Shown here: piece by piece, positions 19,654 through 27,265 of the stretch
Position numbering within the stretch: the first letter of the stretch is position 1
Layout of the letters: the number at the start of each line of letters is the position of its first letter
Origin: Saprospiraceae bacterium
Lineage (GTDB): Bacteria; Bacteroidota; Bacteroidia; Chitinophagales; Saprospiraceae
Length of the DNA: 64,000 nucleotides
Direction: 5' to 3'
Assembly (NCBI GenBank): GCA_021739645.1
Contig: JAIPBL010000018.1
Span: forward strand, 1 to 64,000
Position numbers and translations under genes: made by a program
The notes under the pieces: model-generated
What the model was told of the DNA's origin: nothing
Database searches by the model: none
The model's input: the letters and a program-made list of their open reading frames with translations, nothing else

Positions 19654-22059
19654 GTGAAGCTAGGCATATTGAAGAAAAAGTTATTTTCATTTCATAAAAA
19701 GCATAGGGTCAAACTCTGGGTGGCAATTGCATTATTATCCGTCTCATATTGGTTTTGCTTACCAAATCCGCTTTTCAATGACCCAACATGCATGGTGCTG
19801 GAAGCAAAGGACGGCAGCCTATTGGGAGCTCGTATTTCAGCCGATGGGCAATGGCGATTCCCCCAGAATGACACTGTACCAATCAAATTTCAAAAGGCTA
19901 TAGTTGAATTTGAGGACCGACGCTTTTTTTCCCATCCGGGTTTTGACGTATTCGCATTTGCAAGAGCCATGCGGCAAAATATTCAGAACCGAAGTGTGGT
20001 GAGTGGTGGGAGTACTTTGACTATGCAGGTAATTCGCCTTTCCCGCAAGGGCAAATCCCGGACAGTTATTGAAAAAATTATTGAAATAATTCTCTCGACC
20101 CGCCTTGAACTCAAATACTCGAAACAGCAAATACTGGCATTTTATTCATCCAATGCACCCTTCGGTGGGAATATAGTTGGTCTTGATGCAGCGTCATGGA
20201 GATACTACGGTAAAAAGCCAGAAAGTTTGTCATGGGGAGAAGTTGCCACACTTGCAGTGCTACCAAATAGCCCAAGCCTAATTCATCCAGGCCGAAACAG
20301 AAAAGCACTTACCGAGAAAAGAAACCGGTTGTTGACTCGATTATTTGAAAAGGGCAAAATTGATGAGACTACTTATCAATTAGCACTGGATGAAACACTT
20401 CCTGACAAACCCCATCCACTTCCTTGGTTAGCCCCGCATTTATTGAACAGGGCATTTTCTGAAAACTTCAAATCAGGTCAAAAATTCACCAAAATTAAGA
20501 CGACGATTGATCCTGCTTTGCAAATACGATTAAATGAACTTGCGCTCCGCAAAAGCAATATTTTAAAGGACAACGAAATCCACAATTTGGCCATCATTGT
20601 ATTAGAAGTGGAGACAAGCAATGTATTGGCCTACTTGGGCAATGCTCCGAAAACCGGTCCTGAAAACGGTGAGGATGTAGATATTATCAAAGCGCCACGC
20701 AGCACAGGTAGCATACTCAAACCCTTCCTCTATGCTATGATGTTGAACGAGGGAAAAATTTTGCCAAAAAGTTTGATTGCAGATATTCCTACCCAGATTA
20801 GTGGCTATAAACCAGAAAATTATCTGGAAACTTATGATGGCGTTGTTTCAGCTGACAAAGCACTTTCTCGCTCATTGAATGTACCGTTCATCAAAATGCT
20901 CCAAGATTATTCAGTTGAAAAATTCCATTTCAACTTAAAAAAACTAGGATTATCGACACTTGCCAAGCCAGCCAAACACTATGGATTGACTTTGGTTCTA
21001 GGCGGCGCTGAAGCTTCCTTGTGGGATTTAACCAGTGCATATAGTGGGATGGCAAGAACGCTAGGTCATTTTTATGAGCACAATGGGATGTATCGTCAAG
21101 ATGAATTTCAAAAACCCAATTACCTGCTGAAATTGGAAGTGGAGGATTCAGGTAAACTATCCAGGCAGGCGCCTTTACTCTCTGCAGATGCTGTTTGGTT
21201 TACTTTTGAAGCAATGGAGGAGGTGCAGCGACCTACTGCTCTAGGGGATTGGGAACGATTTGAGTCGAGTCGCCGCATTGCATGGAAGACAGGCACTAGC
21301 TATGGATTTCGGGATGCTTGGGCAATTGGAATTTCTACAAAATATGTAGTAGGTGTCTGGGCTGGAAACGCCGATGGAGAAGGGCGTCCTGGCTTGGTCG
21401 GTGTACATACCGCGGCACCTATTCTTTTTGATGTTTTCAACATATTACCTGCCTCTAGGTGGTTTGACCCACCGTACGATGCCATGAAAAAGATGTTGGT
21501 ATGCAAGCAAAGTGGATATCCAGGGTTGGATTATTGTGAAAAAGACACCGTCTATGTCAATGCAAAAGGGATGAGCACACTACCCTGTCCCTATCATCAA
21601 ATTGTTCACTTGGATAGCACCCAAAATTGGCAGGTGAATACCAGCTGTGAGACTCCTTCATCGATGCTGAATACAGCTTGGTTTGTGTTGCCACCTGTAG
21701 AGGAATATTATTTCAAAATGAAAAACCCAAGCTACGTATCCTTGCCCCCGTACAGGAAAGATTGCGAATTGGAGGATATTAAACCATCTGGTTTGATGCA
21801 AATGATTTACCCAAGAAAGGGAGCTAAGATTTATGTTCCGATTGACCTTGATGGGAAAATAGGTCGAACAGTTTTCAAAATGGCACACCGAAACGCAGAG
21901 TTGGCCGTGTACTGGCATATTGACAACGAGTACATTGGGCAGACAAAGACTTTTCATGAAATAGAGCTGAACCCTTCTGTCGGAAAACACAAACTAACCT
22001 TGGTGGATGAGAAAGGGAATAGGTTGGAACTTGAATTTTGGGTGGTGGCGAAGAATTAG
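19654..22059 (+). CDS. pbpC: Penicillin-binding protein 1C
   Basis: An 801-residue bifunctional peptidoglycan synthase with a GTG start. An N-terminal membrane anchor (residues about 20-36) is followed by the glycosyltransferase-51 domain (FEDRRFFSHPGFD near 86-98, GGSTLTMQVIRLSR). The transpeptidase domain has SxxK at S353-K356 (STGSILKP), SLN at 407-409 and KTGTS at 545-549. The C-terminal about 90 residues form the beta-rich PBP1C domain (IYPRKGAKIYVPIDLDGK). All catalytic motifs look intact. No alpha-2-macroglobulin gene, its frequent partner, is present nearby. It begins 36 bp after the phosphofructokinase gene. Confidence 0.93.
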   Translation: MKLGILKKKLFSFHKKHRVKLWVAIALLSVSYWFCLPNPLFNDPTCMVLEAKDGSLLGARISADGQWRFPQNDTVPIKFQKAIVEFEDRRFFSHPGFDVFAFARAMRQNIQNRSVVSGGSTLTMQVIRLSRKGKSRTVIEKIIEIILSTRLELKYSKQQILAFYSSNAPFGGNIVGLDAASWRYYGKKPESLSWGEVATLAVLPNSPSLIHPGRNRKALTEKRNRLLTRLFEKGKIDETTYQLALDETLPDKPHPLPWLAPHLLNRAFSENFKSGQKFTKIKTTIDPALQIRLNELALRKSNILKDNEIHNLAIIVLEVETSNVLAYLGNAPKTGPENGEDVDIIKAPRSTGSILKPFLYAMMLNEGKILPKSLIADIPTQISGYKPENYLETYDGVVSADKALSRSLNVPFIKMLQDYSVEKFHFNLKKLGLSTLAKPAKHYGLTLVLGGAEASLWDLTSAYSGMARTLGHFYEHNGMYRQDEFQKPNYLLKLEVEDSGKLSRQAPLLSADAVWFTFEAMEEVQRPTALGDWERFESSRRIAWKTGTSYGFRDAWAIGISTKYVVGVWAGNADGEGRPGLVGVHTAAPILFDVFNILPASRWFDPPYDAMKKMLVCKQSGYPGLDYCEKDTVYVNAKGMSTLPCPYHQIVHLDSTQNWQVNTSCETPSSMLNTAWFVLPPVEEYYFKMKNPSYVSLPPYRKDCELEDIKPSGLMQMIYPRKGAKIYVPIDLDGKIGRTVFKMAHRNAELAVYWHIDNEYIGQTKTFHEIELNPSVGKHKLTLVDEKGNRLELEFWVVAKN

Positions 22060-22061
22060 AG

Positions 22062-22134
22062 AAAAAAAAACTCCTACATCAAGGGAGGCTTAAGGCTGAT
22101 GTAGGAGCACTAAACATACTATGAGAAAACTACA
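22062..22134 (-). ncRNA. Candidate small RNA, cassette copy 1
   Basis: On the minus strand a -7-like box (CATCTTTG, 22147-22140) is followed by a 20-nt block (22130-22111) shared with two other copies. Next comes a hairpin (GATGTAGGAG region paired as CTCCTACATC 22107-22098 with 22080-22071) and nine Ts (22070-22062), making a textbook terminator. The predicted RNA is about 72 nt with a loop holding CCTCCC. On the plus strand the same hairpin is not followed by Ts, so the minus strand is the transcribed one. It lies 2 bp beyond pbpC. Function is unknown. Confidence 0.6.
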
Positions 22135-22139
22135 CAGTG

Positions 22140-22147
22140 CAAAGATG
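22140..22147 (-). promoter_or_regulatory. Putative -7 box of sRNA copy 1
   Basis: CATCTTTG on the minus strand, one mismatch from TAnnTTTG, located as in copies 2 and 3, which have perfect matches. Confidence 0.45.
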
Positions 22148-22181
22148 CACGTTGTGAAATCAGAAAAAAAGCCTCGTTTAC

Positions 22182-22209
22182 GGAACGGTCGGTTTTACAA
22201 GGAAACGGT
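22182..22209 (-). promoter_or_regulatory. Direct repeat resembling a LytTR binding site (copy 1)
   Basis: On the minus strand ACCGTT occurs twice (22209-22204 and 22189-22184), 20 bp apart, embedded in AAACCGACCGTTTCC and AAACCGACCGTTCC. The proximal site is 37 bp upstream of the -7 box. LytTR regulators such as AlgR bind ACCGTT-like half-sites about two helical turns apart, and a LytTR gene lies in the same cluster. Confidence 0.5.
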
Positions 22210-22503
22210 CGGTTTGGCTTAGAATAAGGTAAATAGCAACCTATTTGAGGGCTAAAAATTTAATGGTAGGATAATGAGGGCAGGGTTATTCTACTCATTT
22301 TCAGTAGTAAAGAAATAATTATTTTCATAATTTGAAACCTTCTGGCATAGAATTGGCCTAGGTGGAAATCGAATCTCAAGCATCAATAATTTCAATTCCT
22401 CTTTCCTTAAAACTTCACGCCCTACCCTATCAGCGTAGGGGGTAGATTTTCCTAAATAGATATTGATAGTTGAACTTCCCTTATGGCGAGGTAGTCTTGG
22501 AAT

Positions 22504-22571
22504 AAAAAAAATTCCTACACCCCAGAAGGGAAAAAAGGTGTAGGAGAATTAAACATACTATGAGAAAACTT
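22504..22571 (-). ncRNA. Candidate small RNA, cassette copy 2
   Basis: Minus strand: perfect -7 box TACCTTTG (22583-22576), the conserved 20-nt block (22569-22550), stem TCCTACACC/GGTGTAGGA (22545-22537 with 22521-22513) around a 15-nt loop containing CCCTTC, then eight Ts (22511-22504). Compared with copy 1, a T:A pair in the stem is replaced by C:G on both sides. The predicted RNA is about 66 nt. The surrounding 22240-22500 stretch has no gene. Confidence 0.62.
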
Positions 22572-22575
22572 AAGA

Positions 22576-22583
22576 CAAAGGTA
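22576..22583 (-). promoter_or_regulatory. -7 box of sRNA copy 2
   Basis: Minus-strand TACCTTTG is an exact TAnnTTTG match; the predicted start coincides with the first base of the conserved block. Confidence 0.55.
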
Positions 22584-22619
22584 CGCTCGACAATTTTGGG
22601 AAAAAAGCTACATTTACGC

Positions 22620-22666
22620 ATTGGTTGGTTTCACGAGGGAACGGTAGCAGAATTTGAGGGAACGGT
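22620..22666 (-). promoter_or_regulatory. Direct repeats resembling LytTR binding sites (copy 2)
   Basis: On the minus strand ACCGTTCCCTC occurs twice exactly (22666-22656 and 22645-22635), 21 bp apart. A degenerate third half-site ACCAAT (22625-22620) is one further 20-bp step towards the promoter, at the same 37-bp distance from the -7 box as in copy 1. Confidence 0.55.
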
Positions 22667-22803
22667 CGTTTTTTTCCAATAAACGGGGAAAATATTCTTT
22701 ATTGTTCTATCTTTGCGACCAATCTTTCGATAAGAATAAAGGCTGAAATAGCACTAAGCAGTATTTGAGAATCTACACGCACACAGGCCGCCCGGCAAGG
22801 CAC

Positions 22804-22875
22804 AAAAAAAAAATTCCCGCACCCCAGGAGGGACAAAAGGTGCAGGAAGATTAAACAAACATACTATGAGAAAAC
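22804..22875 (-). ncRNA. Candidate small RNA, cassette copy 3
   Basis: Minus strand: perfect -7 box TATATTTG (22887-22880), conserved block (22875-22860, then four extra bases), stem TTCCTGCACC/GGTGCGGGAA (22848-22839 with 22823-22814; one mismatch) around a 15-nt loop containing CCCTCC, and ten Ts (22813-22804). An A:T stem pair of copy 2 is G:C here. No ACCGTT repeats precede this copy. Its promoter starts 54 bp beyond the histidine-kinase stop codon, so the hairpin could also terminate the kinase transcript. Confidence 0.58.
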
Positions 22876-22879
22876 AGGG

Positions 22880-22887
22880 CAAATATA
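22880..22887 (-). promoter_or_regulatory. -7 box of sRNA copy 3
   Basis: Minus-strand TATATTTG matches TAnnTTTG and sits immediately upstream of the conserved block, as in the other two copies. Confidence 0.5.
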
Positions 22888-22940
22888 TCTTTTATATTTT
22901 TAATATAAAAACATCTGCTCCGGAATTCCACTGATTTCAT

Positions 22941-24854
22941 CTACTTCATTTGGATTTCCATAATTGGTATTAGGATTTCAACCCTTGTGCCAAGTGCCTT
23001 GCCGGATTCTTCGCTTTCCAAATCGTGGATTTCTACCGCACTTTGCTCCATGTTTCTGGTTCTAAGTAGTATTTCAAGACGTTCTTGGGTTATTCTTGTT
23101 CCCATAGACTTGTGATCTTTGAAATTTGGATTTTTCAATTGGAGTTCCCTAGCTTTCTGGCGACCAATCCCGTCGTCTTCTACGACACAAAGGATGGTGT
23201 TTTCGTCGTGTAACCTAAAATCAATTTTGATGCTCCCCTTGCGTTTAGAGCGGATGCCGTGCTCAATAGCATTTTCAACATACGGTTGAATTATCATTGT
23301 AGGCACCCCATAAATATCTTCTTCAATGTCTTCGTCAATATGAAGTTCATACTTTAGTTGGTCCTCAAACCGGAGATTCATGTTGATGTCAAGGTAGTTC
23401 CTAAGAAATTCAATTTCCTTCTCAAGCGAAATGACTTCCAATTCGGAGTATTCAAGGCTCTGTCTCATCAAGTGGGCAAACTGTGCTAGGTATTTTGCAG
23501 CCTGAGAGTTGTCATTGGAAGTAATATAATTCTGGACTGAGTTCAACGCATTGAAAACAAAATGAGGATTCATTTGGGCTCGAAGTGCCTTTAATTGTAA
23601 GCCCGCAGCCTGCAATTTGAACATTTCGGCTTCCTTCTCCTTCCTCTCGGCAGAATACCGAATTTCCATTTCCTTTATCTGGTTGTCTCTTTCATCAAAC
23701 ATGAAACGCTCTACCGCCTGGTTGTAAAGTACCTGGTAATCATAGGCGTTTTTATAGTCTAATTCCTTGGCATACAAGTCTGCAATGTCCTTCAGGATGC
23801 CAGTAGCTTGTCTGTATTCCTGACCCTTTTTCGCAAATTCCAGTGCTTTGAAATAATGCTTTAGTGCCTTTTTGGCCTTTTGCTCTTCGTAGATTTTGCC
23901 ACGCCACCATTCAATATTTGCTAAATTTTTCTCCTTTCTATCCTTGAACAAAGGATAAGCTGTTGTGAACAGCTCTAATGCTTCATTGAATTGTCGCTTG
24001 TTTAAATAACAATACCCAAGGTTGGCGTATGCCAGCGCTCTGGTCTGTTGATTCAAATCGTCAACCACTTTAATGGCTTTCTTGAAAAACAGGCTTGCAT
24101 TTTCAAAATCTTGCATAGCCATGTATCCATTGCCTACGTTCAAGTAGTGCCACGAAAGACGGGATCGCATTCCCTTCTGCTCACAAAGCTCAACTACATT
24201 CAAATAAGCTTGGACACTACGCTCTGGTTCGTTTAATAAACCGTAAATAGTACCAAGTCCGCTTTGTATCAATGTAAAAAAATGATAATCCTTTAGGTCA
24301 GCGACGCCTGCAATGTTTTCAATATCAAGTTCACAATCCAAAAAAGCTTTAAGTGCTTTGGAATAATCAGAAAATTTTAAGTGGAAAAAGCCTTCCCGGC
24401 AAATCAACCTCAACTTGAGCCGGTTGTCAGGGAAAGTTTCTAAATATTTTGCAGCCTGGTTTAGGTAAAATCGAGCGCGATCTGGCTGGTCGAGATTTTG
24501 TAATGTCCCTGCATAATCAATATAGGTCTCTGCTAGCTGGTTCACATCACCCCTTTCCCCTAGGATTTCTAGAGCTAATCGGAAATGTATCTCTGATAGG
24601 TTATAGTTGTAAAGCTGATTCTCAACGAGTGCCATGTTGAGGTTATAGTTCAACACAAAATCTGGTTGGTCGAAGTCTTGCAATATTTGCAATATCTCAG
24701 AAAGGTACTTCTGAGCCTTAGAAATATCAGTAAATACCAATTGGGACGCCAGTCTATCCAATGTGGTAAGCCGCTTGAAGCGTTCATCGATGAGGTGTAA
24801 TGTGGATTCCAATTTCACTATATCCTCGTTGGCATCAGGATAGTTATGGATCAT
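22941..24854 (-). CDS. Soluble TPR-containing sensor histidine kinase (LytS/YehU type)
   Basis: A 637-residue kinase. Residues about 40-390 are helical tetratricopeptide-like repeats (for example ALAYANLGYCYLNKRQFNEALELF). A coiled coil (about 390-425) leads into the His_kinase domain with phospho-acceptor His431 in QMNPHFVFNALNSVQNY. A HATPase domain follows with the N-box PYVENAIEHGI and the G-box DDGIGRQKA. Unlike most Bacteroidota TPR kinases it has no signal peptide and no membrane segment, so it should sense something in the cytoplasm. It pairs naturally with the LytTR regulator encoded 559 bp upstream; a small peptide gene lies between them on the same strand. Confidence 0.9.
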   Translation of the reverse strand: MIHNYPDANEDIVKLESTLHLIDERFKRLTTLDRLASQLVFTDISKAQKYLSEILQILQDFDQPDFVLNYNLNMALVENQLYNYNLSEIHFRLALEILGERGDVNQLAETYIDYAGTLQNLDQPDRARFYLNQAAKYLETFPDNRLKLRLICREGFFHLKFSDYSKALKAFLDCELDIENIAGVADLKDYHFFTLIQSGLGTIYGLLNEPERSVQAYLNVVELCEQKGMRSRLSWHYLNVGNGYMAMQDFENASLFFKKAIKVVDDLNQQTRALAYANLGYCYLNKRQFNEALELFTTAYPLFKDRKEKNLANIEWWRGKIYEEQKAKKALKHYFKALEFAKKGQEYRQATGILKDIADLYAKELDYKNAYDYQVLYNQAVERFMFDERDNQIKEMEIRYSAERKEKEAEMFKLQAAGLQLKALRAQMNPHFVFNALNSVQNYITSNDNSQAAKYLAQFAHLMRQSLEYSELEVISLEKEIEFLRNYLDINMNLRFEDQLKYELHIDEDIEEDIYGVPTMIIQPYVENAIEHGIRSKRKGSIKIDFRLHDENTILCVVEDDGIGRQKARELQLKNPNFKDHKSMGTRITQERLEILLRTRNMEQSAVEIHDLESEESGKALGTRVEILIPIMEIQMK

Positions 24855-24924
24855 TGCAATAGTGTTTCCAGTGCGTGTCAGAATTACAATCTAGAATTAG
24901 GCTGCTGACTGCATTACAAATACG

Positions 24925-24963
24925 ACAAAAGAGGCATCGCATCTGCTGTGCAGCCTCTTTTGT
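24925..24963. terminator. Terminator of the double-glycine peptide gene
   Basis: Perfect 11-bp arms ACAAAAGAGGC/GCCTCTTTTGT with a 17-nt loop lie 28 bp beyond the peptide stop codon and 70 bp before the kinase start. The kinase has no obvious promoter, so partial readthrough may supply it. Confidence 0.75.
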
Positions 24964-24991
24964 AGCTTCCTAATAATATTTCTTCTGAAGA

Positions 24992-25204
24992 TTATTGCGG
25001 CAAATCTCCTAGGCAAGGGCTAGGTCCAAAGAATCCTGCGAAAAACCCTTTCTTTTTGTTTTCGCTAATTTTTTCGTTGCCTCCAATAAACTCGCCCATT
25101 TCGACTTTCTTAATTTGATTAAGATCGTCCAATTCGAACAAGTTCTTCTTTTTAGTAGTCTTTCCCATAGCATCCAAGTTTTGAGTGAAAAATCCTAAGT
25201 TCAT
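24992..25204 (-). CDS. Small double-glycine-leader peptide (candidate secreted signal or bacteriocin-like precursor)
   Basis: A 70-residue product; a second ATG (Met13) would give 58. Residues 28-42 fit the double-glycine leader consensus exactly: L-15, I-12, E-8, M-7, F-4, G-2, G-1 (VEMGEFIGG). Cleavage after Gly42 would release a 28-residue basic, Gly/Phe-rich peptide with one Cys near its end (GFFAGFFGPSPCLGDLPQ). Such leaders are cut by C39-peptidase ABC exporters; none is in the window and there are no modification enzymes. The gene has its own promoter and terminator, and sits between a LytTR regulator and a TPR kinase, the setting of quorum-sensing pheromones. I do not recognise the family. 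Confidence 0.65.
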   Translation of the reverse strand: MNLGFFTQNLDAMGKTTKKKNLFELDDLNQIKKVEMGEFIGGNEKISENKKKGFFAGFFGPSPCLGDLPQ

Positions 25205-25253
25205 AGTGTTTCTCGCTTTTGCAGACAGTAAAAGTGTGTGCGTTCTCTGGTTT

Positions 25254-25284
25254 CAAAGATAGCGGATTTTGAGTTTTCACAAAA
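25254..25284 (-). promoter_or_regulatory. Promoter of the double-glycine peptide gene
   Basis: Minus-strand TTTTG (25284-25280), 18 nt, TATCTTTG (25261-25254): an excellent match to the Bacteroidota consensus. Predicted transcript start near 25247, leader about 43 nt. No ACCGTT repeat is evident upstream. Confidence 0.65.
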
Positions 25285-25412
25285 CTTCCCGGTAAAATAA
25301 ATGGCATAAAGCAAGGCCAGCGGTGTAGTTTTTCTCAAAAAAAGCTGCTTTCTCCCAGTTTCCCTCCCACCAACGCTTCAATCTGTCGTATTTGTGTAAG
25401 TGTAAGTTTCTA

Positions 25413-26225
25413 TTAAATTGCCTCTTCTAACCTTCTCATCTGCTCCATAAAAGCTGGTCGCCTCCTCCTTGATACTTCGATTTTCTTCCCGTCTTCCATC
25501 ACCAAATAGCCTCCATCCCCTTTGATGAATTTTCTCATGAAGTTCAAATTTATGACATGCCTTTTATGAACCCTGTAGAAATTAAGCATCTGTAACATGT
25601 CTTCATAAGCCTTGATAGTCTTTGAAGCGGTGATTCTGTCACCGTTTATCAAGAAAATATGTGTGTAATTGTCTTCAGCCTCAAATCTGACGATATCTTT
25701 GATATTTACAAAATAAATTCCGTCAATGGCAGCAATACTCATTTTTTCAAATGAGTTCGGATTTGTCATTGACTTATTGAAAAGGTCAAGTCGCTCTTCA
25801 ATTTTTTCTGCCCGATGTACACGAATTCGACTAACTGCCTGCATCAACTCATCAGGGTTAATCGGCTTCATTATGTAGCCTATTGAGCTGTACTGGCAGG
25901 CTCGGATTGCATGTTCATTGAATGCTGTAATGAAAATAACCTCAAAATCTACTGGACTCAGTTCATCAAGAAACTGAAAAATCAGACCATCGGGCAAATT
26001 GATGTCTAAAAATGCTACATCTGGCTTAAACTCCGGTTCATCAAATAATTCCAGAGCCTCTTCAATATTCAAAGCATCTGCAACAATTTCAACTTCAGGA
26101 CAATGGCTTCCCAAAAGGTTCTTGAGATTATTCAAGCTTTTGATTTCGTCTTCTACGATTAGTGCTTTGATCACGGGAATCCGGTTTTTAAGTTCTAAAG
26201 CATTTATTGGCATCTTCAAATCCAT
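25413..26225 (-). CDS. LytTR-family response regulator
   Basis: A 270-residue regulator. The receiver domain (residues about 18-140) has the acidic pocket E25-D26, phospho-acceptor D74 in VAFLDINLPDG, the Thr in FITAFNEHA and Lys in YIMKPINPDE. The C-terminal LytTR DNA-binding domain (about 165-268) has FEAEDNYTHIFL and FYRVHKRHVINLNFM. It is the expected partner of the TPR histidine kinase downstream. LytTR proteins bind pairs of ACCGTT/ACAGTT-like direct repeats, and such pairs lie in front of two of the three sRNA cassettes in this cluster. The ATG at 26225 sits about 20 nt from a predicted transcript start. Confidence 0.93.
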   Translation of the reverse strand: MDLKMPINALELKNRIPVIKALIVEDEIKSLNNLKNLLGSHCPEVEIVADALNIEEALELFDEPEFKPDVAFLDINLPDGLIFQFLDELSPVDFEVIFITAFNEHAIRACQYSSIGYIMKPINPDELMQAVSRIRVHRAEKIEERLDLFNKSMTNPNSFEKMSIAAIDGIYFVNIKDIVRFEAEDNYTHIFLINGDRITASKTIKAYEDMLQMLNFYRVHKRHVINLNFMRKFIKGDGGYLVMEDGKKIEVSRRRRPAFMEQMRRLEEAI

Positions 26226-26251
26226 TCAGTGTATAATTGTTCGTTTGTGTG

Positions 26252-26259
26252 CAAAAATA
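26252..26259 (-). promoter_or_regulatory. Candidate -7 box of the LytTR regulator gene
   Basis: Minus-strand TATTTTTG followed by C. A possible TTTG (26288-26285) is about 25 nt upstream, slightly farther than usual. Confidence 0.45.
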
Positions 26260-26422
26260 CATCTCCTTCTTTAGAATATAAAACCAAATCACTATAAAAT
26301 TTGATTGGAAATCACCGTCTTACGCTTTACAAAAATCTACCTCCCCAACTCGCTGACTTTGGAAGGTTTTACAAAATTTATTTTCTAAAATGCATGAAAT
26401 AAAAATTAAAATAATTTCAACC

Positions 26423-27223
26423 TTACCTTTTTTTTGCCATCATTATCGCATCTTCAAAAGTGATTTTAGGGAAAACCTCTAATTTGCCTCCGACGGTTGC
26501 GTCAAAAATTTGACGACCGTCTTTTTGATAAAAATAGTTGGCTAGATGATACGATACTTCTGATCCATAAACGTCTGCCAATTGCCACTGTTGCCCCTTA
26601 AAATAGTCTGGGTGGAAGTGGTTTTCGTCGTCGCCCTGGTAAACTTGGGTTTCGTGAGACTGGCCAGCTTGCTTGAAGCTATGGTCCACACCAATCAGAA
26701 AAACCCGGCTAAATCCCATGTAGTAGGCTATCTGTAACGAAACAAAAGTGACCGTATTCCCTTCACAGATTGGTTGTGAAATGTCTTCGTAGAAGCTCCA
26801 AAGGTTGAGTGTATGCAAACGCTGGATGTTTGGCACTTCCTTCACAACTCCTTTTGAAGCAGTGTAAGATAGGAAGACAGGGCAGTCCATCGTTTCAAAC
26901 TCACGTGCGCTTTGCTGGATGACCAATGGATTTACAGAAACTAAATAACTTAAATCAAGCTTCACTTTTTCGAAAATCATGAAAATCTTGTTCTGACCAA
27001 AGCAGTGGAATCCGTTGAGCTTTGCAAGGTCCATGTTTTTGAGTGAAGGGCCGTTCCCTATGATGAAACAATCTTGTCCAAGGTGCTTATCTCTAAATTG
27101 GAGCAACTGGCCGGCATACTTGCGCCTCCAGCGGAAATAATCTCGGGCTTCTTCCATCTTCTTGCCAAGCCCATTTTTTTCTATGAGATTTAAACCGAAT
27201 AATGCGCCTTGAGGTCGTGACAT
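26423..27223 (-). CDS. MptE-like / DUF115-family protein
   Basis: A 266-residue cytosolic protein with the DUF115 signature IIGNGPSLKNMDL (residues about 54-66) and FLIGVDHSFK (about 175-184), as in 6-hydroxymethylpterin pyrophosphokinase-like proteins. In bacteria such domains are common in surface-glycan and motility-linked glycosylation clusters, often as putative transferases. It is last in a run of three minus-strand genes with a dehydrogenase pair upstream (gap 42 bp), hinting at modification of a sugar or hydroxyacid. The precise substrate cannot be stated. Confidence 0.7.
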   Translation of the reverse strand: MSRPQGALFGLNLIEKNGLGKKMEEARDYFRWRRKYAGQLLQFRDKHLGQDCFIIGNGPSLKNMDLAKLNGFHCFGQNKIFMIFEKVKLDLSYLVSVNPLVIQQSAREFETMDCPVFLSYTASKGVVKEVPNIQRLHTLNLWSFYEDISQPICEGNTVTFVSLQIAYYMGFSRVFLIGVDHSFKQAGQSHETQVYQGDDENHFHPDYFKGQQWQLADVYGSEVSYHLANYFYQKDGRQIFDATVGGKLEVFPKITFEDAIMMAKKR

Positions 27224-27265
27224 GTTAACTTATTTGTGATAAAATACTGATTATCTTTTACTTAG

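Noticed and set aside
22121-22223. Short plus-strand frame MRKLHSAK... after cassette copy 1 and a similar one after copy 2
   Set aside because: The similarity reflects the conserved cassette DNA. The third copy does not preserve the frame, the poly-T and promoter signals are on the other strand, and lengths differ (33, 40 and 22 codons).
22425-22450. Hairpin CCCTAC..GTAGGG as a fourth sRNA cassette
   Set aside because: The stem resembles the others by chance, but the conserved block, -7 box and poly-T run are missing.
24992-25204. Interpretation of the 70-codon gene as a lanthipeptide precursor
   Set aside because: There are no modification enzymes nearby, and the core has one Cys and few Ser/Thr residues.
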